From assembly GCA_964393275.1 (NCBI GenBank), contig CAYMTA010000002.1, positions 62,001-126,000 on the forward strand: a stretch of 64,000 nt of DNA, given 5' to 3'. The notes beneath the pieces were generated by a model. That model worked only from the letters and a program-made list of their open reading frames with translations. It did not search any database and was not told the DNA's origin. Made by a program: the position numbers and the translations under genes. Positions 36,185-44,355 of this stretch are shown one piece after another (within the stretch, counting starts at the first letter, position 1; each line of letters opens with the position of its first letter). The DNA comes from SLRI01 sp964393275 (lineage in GTDB: Bacteria > Pseudomonadota > Alphaproteobacteria > Geminicoccales > Geminicoccaceae).

Positions 36185-36886
36185 CTAGCGGATCTGTCGC
36201 TCGAGCAGGGCGACCGGGCCGCCTTCGCGCTTCGAGAGATCGCTCAAGGCCTTGCGCCCGCCCGCCGCATAGGCGGCGACCGCGCGAAGCAGGGCGCGAA
36301 GCTCCGCCGGGGCCGAGGCGTCGAAGCGGCAGGCGGCACCGCCGGTGAGGCGGGCGATCTCCCCGAACGCAAAGGCGGCGTCGCGGTCGTTGCCCTCGTG
36401 AAAGACGAAGGCCTTGACTCCCAAAAGCCCGAGCCGACCGGCGAGATCGCCCAGCGTGTCGATCGATTCCTCGCAGGCGTCACCGATGAAGACCAGGGCG
36501 TGGATGCGCCGCTTGCCGGTCTCGTTGATCGCGTGGCGCAGGACCCGGTGGATCTGGGTGCGGCCGGCGCGGCAGCCGACCCGGACCATGAGATTGACCA
36601 GCTCCGCCGCCTTGCCGACCCAGCGGCTCGCCTTGCACTCGTCGAAGCCCCGATAGAAGACGAGCTGGACGTCGAGCCCGCCGAGCCGGTCGGCCTCGAG
36701 GAACATCTCGCCCTGCACCGAGCAGGCCCGGTCCCAGGTCGGCCGCCTCGACGCCGTCGCGTCGAGCGCGAAGATCAGCCGTCCGCGCCCGGCCGCGTCG
36801 GCCGGCGCCGGCGCTTGCCGCAGCGCCTCGACGAAGGCGCTGACCGCATCGTCGGCGCGGTCGGTGATGTCCTTGCCCTTGCTCAT
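36185..36886 (-). CDS. VWA-domain protein
   Basis: 233 residues from ATG 36886; the frame extends upstream without support. A von Willebrand A fold: LIFALDATASRR gives a DxTxS metal-adhesion motif (Asp42, Thr44, Ser46), followed by DVQLVFYRGFDECKAS, RIHALVFIGDACEES and GVKAFVFHEGNDRDA. No signal peptide, so it is cytoplasmic. It pairs with a membrane J-domain gene, a repeated association in alphaproteobacteria (recalled). Role unknown; possibly a chaperone-linked assembly factor. Confidence 0.8.
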   Translation of the reverse strand: MSKGKDITDRADDAVSAFVEALRQAPAPADAAGRGRLIFALDATASRRPTWDRACSVQGEMFLEADRLGGLDVQLVFYRGFDECKASRWVGKAAELVNLMVRVGCRAGRTQIHRVLRHAINETGKRRIHALVFIGDACEESIDTLGDLAGRLGLLGVKAFVFHEGNDRDAAFAFGEIARLTGGAACRFDASAPAELRALLRAVAAYAAGGRKALSDLSKREGGPVALLERQIR

Positions 36887-36937
36887 GGCACATATGTTGG
36901 CCGGGCGGCGCCTCATTCCAGTGCCCGCGGGCCAGAT

Positions 36938-36974
36938 GCCGAGGTCGCCCTCGAGCAAGGGCTGCCGCCGCTCA
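36938..36974. repeat. Remnant copy of an amino-acid-binding-protein gene fragment
   Basis: Bases 36938-36966 are identical to 23421-23449 inside the binding-protein gene; after one missing base, seven more match. On the minus strand the sequence encodes the QPLLEGDLG part of that protein. It lies between the SDR stop and the VWA gene, overlapping the end of the SDR. Confidence 0.75.
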
Positions 36975-37724
36975 GTAGGTTGCGCGGCCGCCCGAGAGAT
37001 CGAACACGGCGCCGGTCGTGAACGAGTTCTCGGCCGAGACGATCCAGGCGACCATCGCCGCCGCCTCCTCGACCTGGAGAAAGCGGCCGCGCGGGATCTT
37101 CGAGAGCATGTAGTCGATATGCTGCTGGCTGATCTGGTCGAAGATGCGCGTCCTGGCGGCCGCCGGGGTGATGCAGTTGACCGCGATGTCGTGCTCGGCG
37201 AGCTCCTTGCCGAGCGACTTGGTGAGCGCGATCACGGCCGCCTTGGCGGCGCTGTAGGGTCCCGCATTGGGGTTGCCCTCCTTGCCGGCGATCGAGGCGG
37301 TCGAGCAGATGCGGCCGTAGTTCTGGGCGATCATCAAGGGCACCACCGCCTTCATGCAGTGGAAGACGCCGGTGATGTCGATGTCGAGGACCTGCTGCCA
37401 GGCTTCGTTCGGGTACTCCCAGATCTTGAAGGACGGCCCGGCGATGCCGGCATTGCAGACCAGGATGTCGATGCCGCCGAGCTCCTTCTGGGTCGCCGCC
37501 ACCGCGCGCTCGACCGAGGCGTAGTCGGTGACGTCGACAGTGACTGCCTGCACGGTTCCCTGGCCACCGAGCTCCTTCGCGGTGGCGGCGGTGAGGCCGG
37601 CATCCATGTCCCAGAGCGCCACGCTCGCCTCCGACGCCAGCAGACGCTCGGCGATGGCCCGGCCGATGCCCTGGGCACCGCCGGTGACGACCGCCCGGCG
37701 ACCGGCGAGATCGATCTTGTTCAC
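36972..37724 (-). CDS. SDR family oxidoreductase
   Basis: 250 residues from GTG 37724 with GGGGAGAA upstream; an ATG further upstream (37787) lacks such a site. Classical SDR: VVTGGAQGIGRAIAE, CNAGIAG, catalytic Ser in CSTASIAG, YSAAKAA (YxxxK), and the C-terminal RFLQVEEAAAMVAWIVSAE. By eye close to sugar-alcohol or 2-keto-3-deoxy-sugar-acid dehydrogenases, or FabG-like enzymes. Substrate not determinable. Confidence 0.85.
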   Translation of the reverse strand: MNKIDLAGRRAVVTGGAQGIGRAIAERLLASEASVALWDMDAGLTAATAKELGGQGTVQAVTVDVTDYASVERAVAATQKELGGIDILVCNAGIAGPSFKIWEYPNEAWQQVLDIDITGVFHCMKAVVPLMIAQNYGRICSTASIAGKEGNPNAGPYSAAKAAVIALTKSLGKELAEHDIAVNCITPAAARTRIFDQISQQHIDYMLSKIPRGRFLQVEEAAAMVAWIVSAENSFTTGAVFDLSGGRATY

Positions 37725-37811
37725 TTCCGTTCTCCCCTCGATGAATGCCCGCCTCGATAGACGGTTTGGCGCGGCTGCGGTAGTCACGGCCGCTCATCTG
37801 GAGGAACACGG

Positions 37812-38225
37812 ATGCTCGCCGCCCTGCCGCTGCTCGTCTTCGTCGTCGGCTTCTACCACCTGATCGTGCTCATCGGCGTCGCCGGCCTCGGCGGCATCGG
37901 CAGCGTCGTCCTGTCGCTGCCGCTGGTCTCCGGCGCCACCCTGGCGCTCACCACGGGCGATCTCCTGGTGCTGGCCGGCCTCGTCCTGCTCTACATCGAG
38001 ATCTTCAAGGCGACCCGCACCAGCACGGCGTCCATCGTCGACCACCTGCTCTCCATGGCGCTCTTCGTCATCTGCCTGGTCGAGGTCATCGTCCTGCCGG
38101 GCTTCGGCACCGCCACCTTCGTCATCCTGACCCTGATGACCGCCATCGACGTCGTCGCCGGCTTCACCGTGACGATCAGCGGCGCCAGGCGCGACATCGG
38201 CCTCGAGGACGGCCTGCGCCGCTAG
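37812..38225 (+). CDS. Four-helix integral membrane protein, unknown
   Basis: 137 residues, almost wholly hydrophobic, with four likely helices (LPLLVFVVGFYHLIVLIGV, LLVLAGLVLLYIEIFKAT, LLSMALFVICLVEVIVLPG, FVILTLMTAIDVVAGFTVTI) and a short charged C-terminus. No motif recognised. It lies in front of the DMT exporter, with 25 bases between. Confidence 0.7.
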   Translation: MLAALPLLVFVVGFYHLIVLIGVAGLGGIGSVVLSLPLVSGATLALTTGDLLVLAGLVLLYIEIFKATRTSTASIVDHLLSMALFVICLVEVIVLPGFGTATFVILTLMTAIDVVAGFTVTISGARRDIGLEDGLRR

Positions 38226-38250
38226 TCCTCATTGCCGAGGAGGTCTCGGC

Positions 38251-39171
38251 TTGGCATCCCCCGGCGGCCGGATGACCCTGCTCGAATGGAGCCTGCTCGG
38301 GCTCCTTTCGGTGCTCTGGGGCGGCTCGTTCTTCTTCGTCGAGATAGCCTTGCGCGAGCTGGCGCCGCCCTGGCTCGTGCTGGCGCGGCTCGCCCTCGCG
38401 GCCCTGGCGCTGCAGCTCGTGATGCGGCTCGGCGGCCGGACGATCGAGATGGGGGCGGCGCTCTTCGGCCGGTTCGTCGTCATGGGCTGCCTCAACAACG
38501 TCGTGCCGTTCTCGCTGATCTTCTGGAGCCAGACGGCGATCGACAGCAGCCTGGCCGCGATCCTCAACGCCACGACGCCGTTCTGGATGGTGCTGCTCGC
38601 CCATTTCCTGACCGCCGACGAGCGGGCGACGCCGCAAAAGCTCGCCGGCATCGCCATCGGCTGGGGCGGGGTCGTGGTGATGCTCGGCCCGGGCCTGCTC
38701 GCCGGGCTCGGCCAGGACCTCCTGCCCCAGCTCGCCGTCATCCTGGCGACGCTGTTCTATGCGCTGAGTGGGCTCTACGCGCGCCGCCTCGGGGGCGTGC
38801 CGCCGGTCGCCGCCGCCACCTGGCAGCTCACCGCCAGCACACTCGTGGCGGCACCGCTCGTGCTCCTGACCCAGCCGCTCCCGAATCTTCTGGCTCTCGG
38901 ACCCGCGACATGGTCCGCCGTCCTGGCCCTGGCGCTGGTCAGCACGGCCTTCGCCTACGTGCTCTTCTTCCGCATCCTTCGCACCGCCGGCGCCACCAAC
39001 CTGCTGCTCGTCACCCTGCTCATCCCGGTCACCGCCGTGATCCTGGGCGGCCTCCTCCTCGGCGAGCGCCTGACGGGCGGCCAGGCCTTCGGCATGGCGC
39101 TGATCCTCGCCGGCCTTGCCGTGCTCGACGGGCGCGTCCTCAGGCCGCTGGCGGCGCTCCTCGGACGGTGA
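38251..39171 (+). CDS. DMT-family (EamA) transporter
   Basis: 306 residues from TTG 38251, chosen because GAGGAGG lies exactly seven bases upstream; ATG 38272 is the alternative. Ten predicted membrane helices in two EamA halves (WGGSFFFVEIALREL..., and LVALASTAFAYVLFFRIL-type second half with INLLLVTLLIPVTAVILG). Drug/metabolite exporters of this family move amino acids or small metabolites out of the cell. Confidence 0.88.
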   Translation: MASPGGRMTLLEWSLLGLLSVLWGGSFFFVEIALRELAPPWLVLARLALAALALQLVMRLGGRTIEMGAALFGRFVVMGCLNNVVPFSLIFWSQTAIDSSLAAILNATTPFWMVLLAHFLTADERATPQKLAGIAIGWGGVVVMLGPGLLAGLGQDLLPQLAVILATLFYALSGLYARRLGGVPPVAAATWQLTASTLVAAPLVLLTQPLPNLLALGPATWSAVLALALVSTAFAYVLFFRILRTAGATNLLLVTLLIPVTAVILGGLLLGERLTGGQAFGMALILAGLAVLDGRVLRPLAALLGR

Positions 39172-39239
39172 CCCGGGCGCCCTTGCCAGCCGGCCGCCCA
39201 CGCACAACTCTTCCTGCGACAACAGAGGGAGGCGGCTTC

Positions 39240-40622
39240 ATGGCGGAAGATCGGCGGGGACTCGAGCACACCAGCACCAGCGACGAGGCGGTGGCGCTCT
39301 TCGACCAGGCGGTGGACCACTATCTCGAATACCGGCTCGACACCGGCGACTGGCTGCAACGGTCGCTCGAGGCCGACCCCTCCTTCGTCATGCCGCGCAT
39401 CCTCAAGGCCTCGCTGCTGCGCCTGCTGGGCTCCGACAGCGTGGCACCGGCGATCGCCGAGGAGGTCGCCGCCCTCGATGCGCTCGACGTCGCCCGCAAC
39501 CGTCGCGAGGCGCTGCACGAAAAGGCGCTGCGCCACTGGCTCGCCGGCGATGTCACGTCCGCCACGCGGGCCTGGGAGGCCATCGTCGTCGAATGGCCGT
39601 TCGACCTCGTGGCGCTGCGGCACCTGCATTTCCAGAGCTTCTGGCTCGGCGAGCAGCCGGCCATGCGCAACGCCGTGGCCGGCGCCCTGCCGGCCTGGTC
39701 GCCGGAGCTGCCGGGCTACGGCTTCGTCCAGGGCATGCTCGCCTTCGGGCTCGAGGAGGCCGGCGACCACGCCCGCGCCGAGGCGCTGGGCCGGGAAGCC
39801 GTCGAGCGCAATCCCGACGACCTCTGGGCGATCCACGCCGTGGCGCACGTCATGGAGATGCAGGGCAGGCTCCACGACGGCCGAGCCTGGCTCGACTATC
39901 CGGCCGACCGCTGGGCGGATCGCGGGCCCGTCAAGAACCACGTCTGGTGGCACGCCGCCCTCTTCGCCCACGAGAGCGGCGATTTCGACGCGGCGCTGGC
40001 GCTCTACGACACGCATATCGAGCCCGGCGAGCGGCGCGTCTCGACCGACATGATGAATGCCCCTTCGCTCCTCGCCCGGCTCGAGATGGCCGGCCAGGAC
40101 GTCGGCGACCGCTGGGAGCAGCTCGCGCTTTGGGCCGAGGGCTGGGTCGACGACCACGTCATCGCATTCACCGACTCGCACACCATGATCCCGCTCGCCC
40201 GCACCGGCCGGGCGGCAGCGGCGGACCGGCTGATCGCCTCGCTGGAGCGGTTCGCTCGACAGCCCGACAACGATGCCGCACGCCGGGTCGAGCCCTATCT
40301 CCTGCCGTTGGCCCGAGCCACCCGCGCCTTCTATGACGGCCGCCCGGGGGAGGCGGTCGATCTCCTGCAGCCGATCCGCGACCGGCTCCTGCCGATCGGC
40401 GGCAGCCACGCGCAGCGCGACATCTTCCACCAGCTCCTGCTCGAGGCCGCGATCCGGGCCGGCCGCTGGCCCCTGGCCCGCGCCCTCGCCAGCGAACGGG
40501 TGACGCTCCGGCCGGCCAGCCACCTCAACTGGCTGAAGCTGGCCGAGCTCTTCGAAGGGGCCGGCGACGCTGATGCCGGCGCCCGCGCCCGCGAGCAGGC
40601 CGAGGCCCGGCTCGCGGCGTAG
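39240..40622 (+). CDS. TTC38-like tetratricopeptide-repeat protein
   Basis: 460 residues from ATG 39240, with GGGAGG upstream. Helical repeats throughout (ALHEKALRHWLAGDVTSATRAWEAIVVEWPFDLVALRHLHF, written as positions about 39507-39630). Features such as IHAVAHVMEMQGR and KNHVWWHAALFAHESGDFDAAL are characteristic of the bacterial relatives of TTC38. Cytoplasmic, no signal peptide; function unknown. Confidence 0.8.
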   Translation: MAEDRRGLEHTSTSDEAVALFDQAVDHYLEYRLDTGDWLQRSLEADPSFVMPRILKASLLRLLGSDSVAPAIAEEVAALDALDVARNRREALHEKALRHWLAGDVTSATRAWEAIVVEWPFDLVALRHLHFQSFWLGEQPAMRNAVAGALPAWSPELPGYGFVQGMLAFGLEEAGDHARAEALGREAVERNPDDLWAIHAVAHVMEMQGRLHDGRAWLDYPADRWADRGPVKNHVWWHAALFAHESGDFDAALALYDTHIEPGERRVSTDMMNAPSLLARLEMAGQDVGDRWEQLALWAEGWVDDHVIAFTDSHTMIPLARTGRAAAADRLIASLERFARQPDNDAARRVEPYLLPLARATRAFYDGRPGEAVDLLQPIRDRLLPIGGSHAQRDIFHQLLLEAAIRAGRWPLARALASERVTLRPASHLNWLKLAELFEGAGDADAGARAREQAEARLAA

Positions 40623-40772
40623 GGCACCCATTCACAGGCGAGCCCGTGGCAGCCCTTGCCAACGCCACCATTTCGACCGTAGTCTAAATATCGAACGATC
40701 GACCGGGTCCGCTGCCCGACGCCCGGACATGCGGGTGGCTCGCGCGACGGGATCGTCGAAAGGGAGGCTGAA

Positions 40773-41297
40773 ATGGTCGGGTGTCCGAGGCTGGTGGAAG
40801 TCGGCAGGCGGCAGTTCCTACGGGGTGGCGGGGCCAGCGTGGCGGGTGCCGCGGCGGCGGCGCTGGTGGCGGCACCGGCCAGCCGGGCGCAGGGCGCGGC
40901 ACTGGTGGATTACCCCACCACCCGGCTCGCCAACATCGCCGACCTCGAGATCAACGTGCCGTTCGACATCGCCTACCCGGATGATGATTCGCCGGGGGTG
41001 CTGCTCAGGCTCGGCCATGCCGTGCCGGACGGCGTGGGGCCGGACAGCGACATCGTCGCCTTCTCGACGCTCTGCCCGCACAGGGGCTTTCCGCTGAGCT
41101 ACGATTCAACCGACCGGGTGTTCAACTGCCCGGGCCATTATTCGCGCTTCGACAGCGAGAAGGGCGGGCTCCAGATCTGGGGCCAGGCGACGCAGAACCT
41201 GCCGCAGTTCACGCTCACGGTCGACGATGCCGGCGACATCCACGCCCGGGGCGTCGACGAGCTGATCTACGGCCGCCTCGGCAACGTGCTGGCGTAG
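40773..41297 (+). CDS. aioB: Arsenite oxidase small subunit, Rieske protein
   Basis: 174 residues with Tat signal RRQFLRGGG and a hydrophobic stretch ending ASRAQG, so exported folded together with AioA. Rieske ligands are Cys101/His103 (CPHRGF) and Cys119/His122 (CPGHYS). The positions that form the Rieske disulfide in many homologues are Phe106 and Gly121, so no disulfide is possible, as in the Alcaligenes faecalis enzyme. It passes electrons from AioA to cytochrome or azurin. Confidence 0.95.
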   Translation: MVGCPRLVEVGRRQFLRGGGASVAGAAAAALVAAPASRAQGAALVDYPTTRLANIADLEINVPFDIAYPDDDSPGVLLRLGHAVPDGVGPDSDIVAFSTLCPHRGFPLSYDSTDRVFNCPGHYSRFDSEKGGLQIWGQATQNLPQFTLTVDDAGDIHARGVDELIYGRLGNVLA

Positions 41298-41310
41298 GGG
41301 AGGAACGACC

Positions 41311-43845
41311 ATGGCCTTCAAGCGTCGAATCGACCGTCTGCCGATCATCCCGGCCGACGCCAAAAAGCACACCGCCGTCTGCCAGTTCTGCATCGTCGGC
41401 TGCGGCTATCACGCCTACACCTGGGACATGAACCGGCAGGGCGGCACGGCGCCCGACCAGAACATCTTCGGGGTCGACCTCGGCCAGCAGCAATTCGCCG
41501 AGACGCCGGCTTGGTACGCGCCGTCGATGTACAATGTCGTCAGGCAGAACGGCAAGGACGTGCATCTGGTCATCAAGCCCGACCACGACTGCGTCGTGAA
41601 CTCGGGCCTCGGCTCGGTCCGCGGCGCGCGCATGGCCGAGATGAGCTACTCGGAGACCCGCACCACCCAGCAGCAGCGTCTCACCGATCCGCTCGTCTGG
41701 CGCTACGGCTCGATGATGCCGACGACCTGGGACGACGCGCTCGACCTCGTCGCCCGGGTCACCGCCGCCGTGATCGACAAGCAGGGCGAGGACGGCCTGA
41801 TCGTCTCGGCCTTCGACCACGGTGGCGCCGGCGGCGGCTACGAGAACACCTGGGGCACCGGCAAGCTCTATTTCGGTGCCATGAAGATCAAGAACATCCG
41901 CATCCACAACCGCCCGGCCTATAATTCCGAGGTCCACGGCACCCGTGACATGGGTGTGGGCGAGCTCAACAACTGCTACGAGGACGCCGAGCTCGCCGAC
42001 ACCATCGTCGCCGTCGGCACCAACCCGCTCGAGACCCAGACCAACTACTTCCTCAACCATTGGGTGCCGAACCTGCGCGGCACCTCGTTGGGCAAGAAGC
42101 GGGAGGAGCTGCCGGGCGAGCCGCACGCGCCGGCCCGGATCATCATCGTCGACCCGCGTCGCACGGTGACCGTCAATGCCTGCGAAGCCGAGGCCGGCAA
42201 GGACAACGTCCTGCATCTGGCGATCCAGAGCGGCACCGATCTCGCCCTCTTCAACGCGCTCTTCACCTACATCGCCGACAAGGGCTGGATCGATCGGGCG
42301 TTCGTCGAGGCCTCGACCCTGCGCGAGCCGCGGGACCCGCCGCCGCTCTACCCGGCCCGCGGTGCGTCCGATGCCAATCCGGGCCATCTCACCAGCTTCG
42401 AGGCGGCCCTCGAAGGTTGCCGCACGTCGCTCGAGGACGCGGCCAGGATTACCGGCCTCGATCCCGCCCTCATCGTCAAGGCGGCGGAATGGATCGCCAT
42501 GCCGAAGGAGGGTGGCCAGCGCCGCCGCACCATGTTCGGCTACGAGAAGGGGCTGATCTGGGGCAACGACAACTACCGGACCAACGGTGCCCTGGTGAAT
42601 CTCGCCCTCGCCACCGGCAATGTCGGCCGGCCGGGTGGCGGGGTCGTTCGCCTCGGCGGGCACCAGGAGGGCTATGTCCGCCCGAGCGACGCCCATGTCG
42701 GGCGACCGGCGGCCTATGTCGACCGGCTCCTGATCGAGGGCGGCGGCGGGGTGCACCACATCTGGGCCTGCGACCACTACAAGACGACGCTGAACGCGCA
42801 AGAGTTCAAGCGCGTCTACAAGCGGCGCACCGACCTCGTGAAGGACGCGATCAACGGCGTGCCGGCGGGGGACAGGGACGCCATGGTCGGCGCCATCGTC
42901 GAGGCCATCGGCAAAGGCGGCCTCTTCGCCGTGAACGTCGACATCGTGCCGACCAGGATCGGCGAGGCCTGCCATGTGGTGCTGCCGGCCGCCACTGCCG
43001 GCGAGATGAACCTCACCTCGATGAACGGCGAGCGGCGGATGCGGATCACCGAGCGCTACATGGACCCGCCGGGGCAGGCGATGCCCGACTGCCTGATCGC
43101 CGCGCGCCTCGCCAACCATCTGGAGCGGGTGCTCAGGGCGGCCGGCAAGGATGCCTACGCCGACCAGTTCCAGGGCTTCGACTGGCGGACCGAGGAGGAC
43201 GCCTTCATGGACGGCTACCATGCCAACGCGCATGGCGGCGAGCACGTCACCTACGAGCGCCTTCGGGCCATGGGCACCAACGGCTTCCAGGAGCCGGCCG
43301 TGGGCTTCGCGGACGGCGAGATCGAGGGGACGAAGCGTCTCTACACCGAGGGGGTCTTCTCGACCGATGACGGCAAGGCACGCTTCATGGCTGCACCCTG
43401 GCGCGGGCTCGAGGCACCCGGCAAGGAGGAGCAGCGGGCCAGCTTCCGCTTCCTCGTCAACAACGGGCGCACCAACATCGTCTGGCAGTCCGCCTATCTC
43501 GATCAGGCCAACGACTTCGTCATGGACCGCTGGCCCTATCCGTTCATCGAGATGCACCCGGACGACATGGCCGAGCTCGACCTCGGCGAGGGCGATCTGG
43601 TCGAGCTCTTCAACGACGCCGGCTCGACCCAGGCAATGGCGCTGCCGACGGCGACGGCACGGCGGGGCGAGACCTTCATGCTGTTCGCCTATCCGACGGG
43701 CGTGCAGGGCAACGTGGTCAACGCCGGCACCAACGAGCTCGTCATCCCGAACTACAAGCAGACCTGGGCCGACATCCGCAAGCTGGCGGACGCGCCCAAG
43801 GCGGTGGCCCACCTGTCGTTCAAGTCCAGGGAATACCGCATCTGA
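41311..43845 (+). CDS. aioA: Arsenite oxidase large subunit, molybdopterin protein
   Basis: 844 residues. The N-terminal CQFCIVGCGYH (Cys24, 27, 31) has three Cys, the 3Fe-4S form typical of AioA rather than four for 4Fe-4S. Molybdopterin-binding segments include GTGKLYFGAMKIKNIRIHNRPAYNSE and NGRTNIVWQSAYLDQANDFV. No own signal peptide: it rides on the Tat signal of AioB. It oxidises As(III) to As(V) in the periplasm. A strong hairpin follows. Confidence 0.96.
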   Translation: MAFKRRIDRLPIIPADAKKHTAVCQFCIVGCGYHAYTWDMNRQGGTAPDQNIFGVDLGQQQFAETPAWYAPSMYNVVRQNGKDVHLVIKPDHDCVVNSGLGSVRGARMAEMSYSETRTTQQQRLTDPLVWRYGSMMPTTWDDALDLVARVTAAVIDKQGEDGLIVSAFDHGGAGGGYENTWGTGKLYFGAMKIKNIRIHNRPAYNSEVHGTRDMGVGELNNCYEDAELADTIVAVGTNPLETQTNYFLNHWVPNLRGTSLGKKREELPGEPHAPARIIIVDPRRTVTVNACEAEAGKDNVLHLAIQSGTDLALFNALFTYIADKGWIDRAFVEASTLREPRDPPPLYPARGASDANPGHLTSFEAALEGCRTSLEDAARITGLDPALIVKAAEWIAMPKEGGQRRRTMFGYEKGLIWGNDNYRTNGALVNLALATGNVGRPGGGVVRLGGHQEGYVRPSDAHVGRPAAYVDRLLIEGGGGVHHIWACDHYKTTLNAQEFKRVYKRRTDLVKDAINGVPAGDRDAMVGAIVEAIGKGGLFAVNVDIVPTRIGEACHVVLPAATAGEMNLTSMNGERRMRITERYMDPPGQAMPDCLIAARLANHLERVLRAAGKDAYADQFQGFDWRTEEDAFMDGYHANAHGGEHVTYERLRAMGTNGFQEPAVGFADGEIEGTKRLYTEGVFSTDDGKARFMAAPWRGLEAPGKEEQRASFRFLVNNGRTNIVWQSAYLDQANDFVMDRWPYPFIEMHPDDMAELDLGEGDLVELFNDAGSTQAMALPTATARRGETFMLFAYPTGVQGNVVNAGTNELVIPNYKQTWADIRKLADAPKAVAHLSFKSREYRI

Positions 43846-43852
43846 CCCGCGG

Positions 43853-43881
43853 ACGACCCCGGCTTCGAAGGCCGGGGTCGT
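43853..43881 (+). terminator. Terminator hairpin after aioBA
   Basis: ACGACCCCGGC (43853-43863) pairs perfectly with GCCGGGGTCGT (43871-43881) around TTCGAAG; the stem is followed by TTCCTC. It lies eight bases after the aioA stop, so it probably separates aioBA from arsR. Confidence 0.75.
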
Positions 43882-43973
43882 TCCTCGTGGATGGCGCCGC
43901 GCCCCTCGCCGCATTGACGGACAACGGGATCGATGCACCTCCCATTGCAGCGCAACACGAGGGTGCACGCTAC

Positions 43974-44318
43974 ATGGAAGAACGGCAGGCGGTCGCGACG
44001 TTGACCGCCCTCGCGCATGAGACACGACTGCGCGTGGTGCGTCGCCTCATGGTCGAAGGGCCAAGCGGCCTTCCTGCCGGTGCGATCGCGCAGACGCTCG
44101 GCATCACCCCGCCGACGCTCTCGTTCCATCTCAAGGAGCTGGAGCGATCCGGCCTCCTGCGCTCCTGGCGGCGGCAGCGGCAGATCTTCTATGCGGTCGA
44201 GATCGACGGCATGCGCAAGCTCCTGGCCTTCCTGACGCAGGACTGCTGCAATGGCCACCCTGAGGTCTGTGGCGATCTCGCGACCTACGCGGCGCTCTGC
44301 GAGCCGCCGGCGCAATGA
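43974..44318 (+). CDS. arsR: ArsR/SmtB-family regulator
   Basis: 114 residues from ATG 43974; the frame extends upstream to 43887 without a good site. A winged helix: ALAHETRLRVVRRLMVEG, then the recognition helix SGLPAGAIAQTLGITPPTLSFHLKELERSGL. Cys residues at the C-terminus (DCCNGHPEVCG) form a likely As(III) site, distinct from the usual ELCVCDL in helix 3. Being just after aioBA suggests that it senses arsenite and controls the oxidase. Confidence 0.88.
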   Translation: MEERQAVATLTALAHETRLRVVRRLMVEGPSGLPAGAIAQTLGITPPTLSFHLKELERSGLLRSWRRQRQIFYAVEIDGMRKLLAFLTQDCCNGHPEVCGDLATYAALCEPPAQ

Positions 44319-44355
44319 TCGGCATGGCGAAGGCGAGGAGCGTGGCGCCCGGCTT

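Noticed and set aside
40647..40659. Sigma-54 promoter (TGGCAGCCCTTGC) upstream of aioBA
   Set aside because: The GG and GC doublets are only 10 bases apart, not the required 12, so the site does not fit.
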